NCBI GenBank assembly: GCA_009786295.1
Contig: WQTN01000095.1
Coordinates: forward strand, 1 to 7,484
Length of the DNA: 7,484 nt
Source of the DNA: Methanomassiliicoccaceae archaeon
Lineage (GTDB): Archaea; Thermoplasmatota; Thermoplasmata; Methanomassiliicoccales; Methanomethylophilaceae
Reading direction: 5' to 3'
The notes under the pieces were generated by a model. That model ran no database searches, was not told the origin of the DNA, and saw only the letters and a program-made list of their open reading frames with translations. Positions 5,387 to 7,484 of the stretch are shown piece after piece (position 1 is the stretch's first letter; every line of letters begins with the position of its first letter). The position numbers and the translations under genes were made by a program.

Positions 5387-5405
5387 TTCGTAGAAATTCT
5401 ACGAA
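5387..5405. promoter_or_regulatory. Perfect 19-bp palindrome, candidate operator between the PAS and flavoprotein genes
   Basis: TTCGTAGAA-A-TTCTACGAA has perfect 9-bp arms around one central base. It lies in the divergent intergenic region, about 80 bp upstream of the PAS start and about 80 bp before the flavoprotein TATA box. Its symmetry and size fit a dimeric helix-turn-helix regulator. No T tract follows, so a terminator is unlikely. The regulator is not identifiable from the window. Confidence 0.6.
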
Positions 5406-5481
5406 GTACATATTCGGCAAAAGAAAAAACAGCGTTTGGTCACGGAAAATGAGCAAAGACCGTAAAAGACAAGGCAGACTA

Positions 5482-5490
5482 TTTTTATAC
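5482..5490 (+). promoter_or_regulatory. TATA box for the flavoprotein gene (leaderless)
   Basis: TTTTTATAC is centred about 26 bp before the ATG at 5513. Transcription should begin at the start codon, and no ribosome site is seen. Confidence 0.65.
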
Positions 5491-5512
5491 GGATAATCGA
5501 TATGACCCTGAA

Positions 5513-6448
5513 ATGTGCTATGATGTCATCATCATCGGTGCCGGGCCCGGGGGACTCACGGCAGGTATCTATGCAAGATCAAAAATGATGAACACGCTCA
5601 TACTGGAAGCGGGGCGCGTCGGCGGACAGCTTACAAGCCTGTATCCCGAGAAAGGGATACGCAACTATCCCGGGTTCGAGACCGTTCAGGCAAGGAAGCT
5701 ATCGGACAGATTATACGCTCAGGCAGAATCAATGGGATGCAGCATACGAGAGAACGAGAGGGTCATGGAGATAAACAACGGCAAAGAGGAGCTGTTGGTC
5801 GTGACCAAGAACGGAACTTATCATACCAGGTCAGTGATCGTCGCCATAGGTATGGGCAGTTTCCACCCGAAGAAGATGGACTGTCCCGGCGAGAAGGAAT
5901 TCACCGGCAAAGGCATATCGTATATACTCCCTGTGAAGGAAGAGCTTGTGGATAAGAAGGTCGTAATGTTCGGAGGGGGGAACAGCGCGATTGAGATGGC
6001 GCTCATCGCGGATTCCGTCACCGATACAACGATAGTCCACAGGAGGTCGGAATTCAGGGCGGACGAGTCAAACGTCGAAGATCTCAACAACAGCAGCATA
6101 AAGACGATAATGAGCGCGAATGTGGTGTCGTTCAACGGAAAGGACACGCTCAAGAGCATCACTTTGGACAGGGAAGGGGATGTGTTCGACGTAAAGGCGG
6201 ACCTGGCGGTCATCAACATAGGGATATATTCCGACCTTACAGATCTGAAGAAATGGGGTATCGACCTTACTCCGGAAGGGTTGGTAAAGGTCACTTTCGA
6301 TATGATGACGAACCGTCATGGGATATTCGCATGCGGGGATGTTGTAGACTACGCAGGAAAGTACAAACAGATAATCACCGCCTGCGGAGAAGCTGCCACT
6401 GCGGCGATCAGCGCGTACAAGTTTGTGAAAAAACCATACTGGGCGTAA
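5513..6448 (+). CDS. Thioredoxin-reductase-fold flavoprotein lacking CxxC; probable ferredoxin-NADP+ reductase
   Basis: This 311-residue FAD/NAD(P)-binding protein has GAGPGG (9-14) for FAD, G-G-Q-L-T-S-L-Y-P-E-K (37-47), a second dinucleotide motif GGGNSA (154-159) and the NADPH-selective HRRSEFRA (176-183). The closing FAD motif is GIFACGDV (270-277). In thioredoxin reductases a redox-active C-x-x-C lies just before the second GGG; here that place reads G-I-S-Y-I-L-P-V-K (residues 134-142) with no cysteines, so it cannot reduce thioredoxin by the usual route. The Q-L-T-S-L-Y-P-E-K segment and missing CxxC fit thioredoxin-reductase-like ferredoxin-NADP+ reductases (YumC/FNR type), although the length is nearer that of TrxB. 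The convergent ferredoxin gene is an obvious candidate partner. Other flavin oxidoreductase substrates cannot be excluded. Confidence 0.88.
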   Translation: MCYDVIIIGAGPGGLTAGIYARSKMMNTLILEAGRVGGQLTSLYPEKGIRNYPGFETVQARKLSDRLYAQAESMGCSIRENERVMEINNGKEELLVVTKNGTYHTRSVIVAIGMGSFHPKKMDCPGEKEFTGKGISYILPVKEELVDKKVVMFGGGNSAIEMALIADSVTDTTIVHRRSEFRADESNVEDLNNSSIKTIMSANVVSFNGKDTLKSITLDREGDVFDVKADLAVINIGIYSDLTDLKKWGIDLTPEGLVKVTFDMMTNRHGIFACGDVVDYAGKYKQIITACGEAATAAISAYKFVKKPYWA

Positions 6449-6503
6449 AGATCGGTCAGTACACAAAAGTTCTCAGAATTTATAGGGCAGGAAATTGTTT
6501 ATC

Positions 6504-6521
6504 TCAGCGGTTGGCCGCTGA
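6504..6521. terminator. Hairpin between the convergent flavoprotein and ferredoxin genes
   Basis: TCAGCGG-TTGG-CCGCTGA is a perfect 7-bp stem with a 4-nt loop. It lies 18 bp past the ferredoxin stop and 56 bp past the flavoprotein stop. The minus-strand side runs into GATAAACAATTTCC, a weak T tract, so it fits ferredoxin termination best. It may act in both directions. Confidence 0.45.
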
Positions 6522-6538
6522 CTTCGCCGGGATCCGGA

Positions 6539-6703
6539 TCATTCGACTATGGCACCTGAAGGGCACTCGTCGATGCATGCACCGCAATCGACACATTTGT
6601 CGTGGTCGATCACAGCGATGTCATCTACAACAATCGCATCCTCGGGGCAAACATCGGCACATGCACCGCATGCTACACACTCTGCATCTATAACTTTAGG
6701 CAT
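6539..6703 (-). CDS. 2[4Fe-4S] ferredoxin
   Basis: This 54-residue protein has the two classical cluster motifs. The first is C9-x2-C12-x2-C15-x3-C19-P and the second C37-x2-C40-x2-C43-x3-C47-P, so both [4Fe-4S] clusters should form. It is a low-potential cytoplasmic electron carrier of the clostridial type, acidic and of normal length. The frame opens at an ATG at 6724, but the ATG at 6703 is preferred: AGGTG lies 7 nt upstream (6711-6715), and a GTTAAAATAG TATA element (6739-6748) sets transcription start near 6717. The gene converges on the ferredoxin-NADP+-reductase-like flavoprotein, and the two are likely redox partners, although arranged as separate transcripts. Confidence 0.95.
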   Translation of the reverse strand: MPKVIDAECVACGACADVCPEDAIVVDDIAVIDHDKCVDCGACIDECPSGAIVE

Positions 6704-6738
6704 GGTTTTACACCTGTGCTCCAATAAACTGTGCTATC

Positions 6739-6748
6739 CTATTTTAAC
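6739..6748 (-). promoter_or_regulatory. TATA box for the ferredoxin gene
   Basis: On the minus strand this reads GTTAAAATAG. It predicts transcription start near 6717 and a leader of about 14 nt carrying the AGGTG ribosome site. Confidence 0.5.
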
Positions 6749-6775
6749 GTTTCCGACGACATATTTGCGTATCTA

Positions 6776-6788
6776 GAGTTATAAACTC
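6776..6788. promoter_or_regulatory. GAGTT-ATA-AACTC inverted repeat, possible operator
   Basis: A perfect inverted repeat with 5-bp arms lies between the divergent ferredoxin and amidohydrolase promoters. Its centre is also TATA-like (GTTATAAAC), so it may be either a regulator site or a spare promoter element. It is short enough to be chance. Confidence 0.3.
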
Positions 6789-6808
6789 GCTGGTTTTCAT
6801 TCATCGGA

Positions 6809-6816
6809 TTTATACT
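6809..6816 (+). promoter_or_regulatory. TATA box for the amidohydrolase gene (leaderless)
   Basis: TTTATACT is centred about 26 bp before the ATG at 6838, predicting a leaderless transcript. No ribosome site is seen upstream of that ATG. Confidence 0.6.
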
Positions 6817-6837
6817 GTTACACACATACGCCGGAAC

Positions 6838-7484
6838 ATGGATGTGCTGAGCGGGTCCGTGCTGACAGACGACGGGATCATAGACGGGTACGTATGCATT
6901 GAAAACGGGATCGTGACAGCGGTCGAGGAGGGAAACCATCCCGGGCCGCATCTTGCAAACGGCCTGATAATACCGCCGATGGTAAACTCTCACACCCACT
7001 GCGCAGACGCCGGCCTGAAGGTACCTCCGGGGATGACGATAGAAGAACTGGTCGCCCCGCCGAACGGGCTTAAGCATGCGTATCTGAGGGGACTGGATGA
7101 ATCATCGCTTGAGGAGGATATCAGAGCATATGCCCGTGCATCACGCATGAACGGGATAGGATCATTCATAGATTTCAGGGAAGGCGGGGGAAGAGGGTGC
7201 AGGATCCTGAGGAAAGCCGCTCCCCAGTCAACGATCCTCGGCAGGCCCGTAAGCAAAGAGTATGACCCGCAGGAAATATCCATGATATTGGACGCAGCGG
7301 ATGGAATAGGCATCTCCGGCATCTCCGACATGGATCACGGATACATAGAGAAAGTGGCGGACCAGGCAAGGGAGAGGAGGAAGATGTTCGCCATACACGC
7401 CAGCGAGAGGATCAGAGAGGACATAGATTTCATACTGTCGCTGGACCCGGCATTCGTCGTGCACATGACGGAAGCTACCGATTC
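6838..7484 (+). CDS. Amidohydrolase-superfamily protein, 3' truncated by the window end
   Basis: The frame is open from the ATG at 6838 to the last base, giving 215 residues of a protein that should be roughly 350-400 long. The N-terminal part (SGSVLTDDGIIDGYVCIENGIVTAVEEG) is the usual small beta domain. The N-G-L-I-I-P-P-M-V-N-S-H-T-H segment ends in the metal-binding H52-x-H54. Further likely metal ligands are H187 (AIHASE) and H209 (VVHMTEATD), in the order and spacing of mononuclear cytosine-deaminase/ATZ-TRZ-like hydrolases. The final catalytic Asp would lie beyond the window. It should hydrolyse a C-N bond in an amide, ring or amino-substituted heterocycle; the substrate cannot be told from this part. 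The leaderless TATA geometry supports this start. It is divergent from the ferredoxin gene. Confidence 0.9.
   Translation, partial: MDVLSGSVLTDDGIIDGYVCIENGIVTAVEEGNHPGPHLANGLIIPPMVNSHTHCADAGLKVPPGMTIEELVAPPNGLKHAYLRGLDESSLEEDIRAYARASRMNGIGSFIDFREGGGRGCRILRKAAPQSTILGRPVSKEYDPQEISMILDAADGIGISGISDMDHGYIEKVADQARERRKMFAIHASERIREDIDFILSLDPAFVVHMTEATD

Noticed and set aside
5307..5456. 50-residue N-terminal extension of the PAS protein from the ATG at 5456
   Set aside because: It spans the palindrome and the TATA-like element and has no domain character; the start at 5306 fits the promoter spacing.
6253..6693. 146-residue plus-strand frame across the end of the flavoprotein and the ferredoxin gene
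   Set aside because: It overlaps two clearly real genes in other frames and is Arg/His/Cys-rich in the manner of an antisense artefact.
6704..6724. Seven-residue longer ferredoxin start at 6724
   Set aside because: It lies at or upstream of the predicted transcription start, and AGGTG is well placed for the ATG at 6703.

Overview
The window looks archaeal, most likely Thermoplasmata and plausibly Methanomassiliicoccales-like. TATA boxes centred about 26 bp upstream of start codons imply several leaderless genes. Other genes carry short GGTGA-type ribosome sites. One gene resembles an archaeal COG1325 (DUF54) RNA-binding protein and another an archaeal CxxC-x17-CxxC zinc-ribbon protein. None of the 12 complete genes ends in TAG, as expected where amber is rare or encodes pyrrolysine. 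The lineage is an inference; there is no rRNA or methanogenesis marker here. I see no mobile element, CRISPR array, tRNA or rRNA.

Layout. 37-522 (+) is a two-helix membrane protein with a PH-like tail. 560-1003 (+) is the COG1325-type RNA-binding protein, overlapping tail-to-tail by 32 bp with a CNNM/CorC (DUF21-CBS-CBS-CorC_HlyC) transporter-like protein (972-2270, -). A 315-bp divergent intergenic region leads to a six-helix membrane protein of unknown function (2586-3224, +). Next come two small genes on +: a YdbC/PC4-like nucleic-acid-binding protein (3403-3627) and a small zinc ribbon (3799-4002). On the minus strand lie a two-helix protein (4027-4308), a pyridoxamine-5'-phosphate-oxidase-like flavin-fold protein (4346-4744), a 33-residue single-helix microprotein starting with GTG (4818-4919), and a cysteine-rich single-PAS protein (4944-5306).

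The most interesting part is the redox-themed stretch 4818-6703. The cysteine-rich PAS protein is divergent from a thioredoxin-reductase-fold flavoprotein (5513-6448) that lacks the CxxC pair and so fits a ferredoxin-NADP+ reductase. A 2[4Fe-4S] ferredoxin gene (6541-6703 plus stop, -) converges on it. A perfect 19-bp palindrome sits between the PAS gene and the flavoprotein gene and is the best operator candidate in the window. Electron exchange between ferredoxin and NADP(H) through these two proteins is inferred from family and proximity. An amidohydrolase gene (6838 onward, +) runs off the right end.

Most transcription units look short. Minus-strand genes at 4027-5306 have their own TATA-like elements or terminators, so they need not form one operon.
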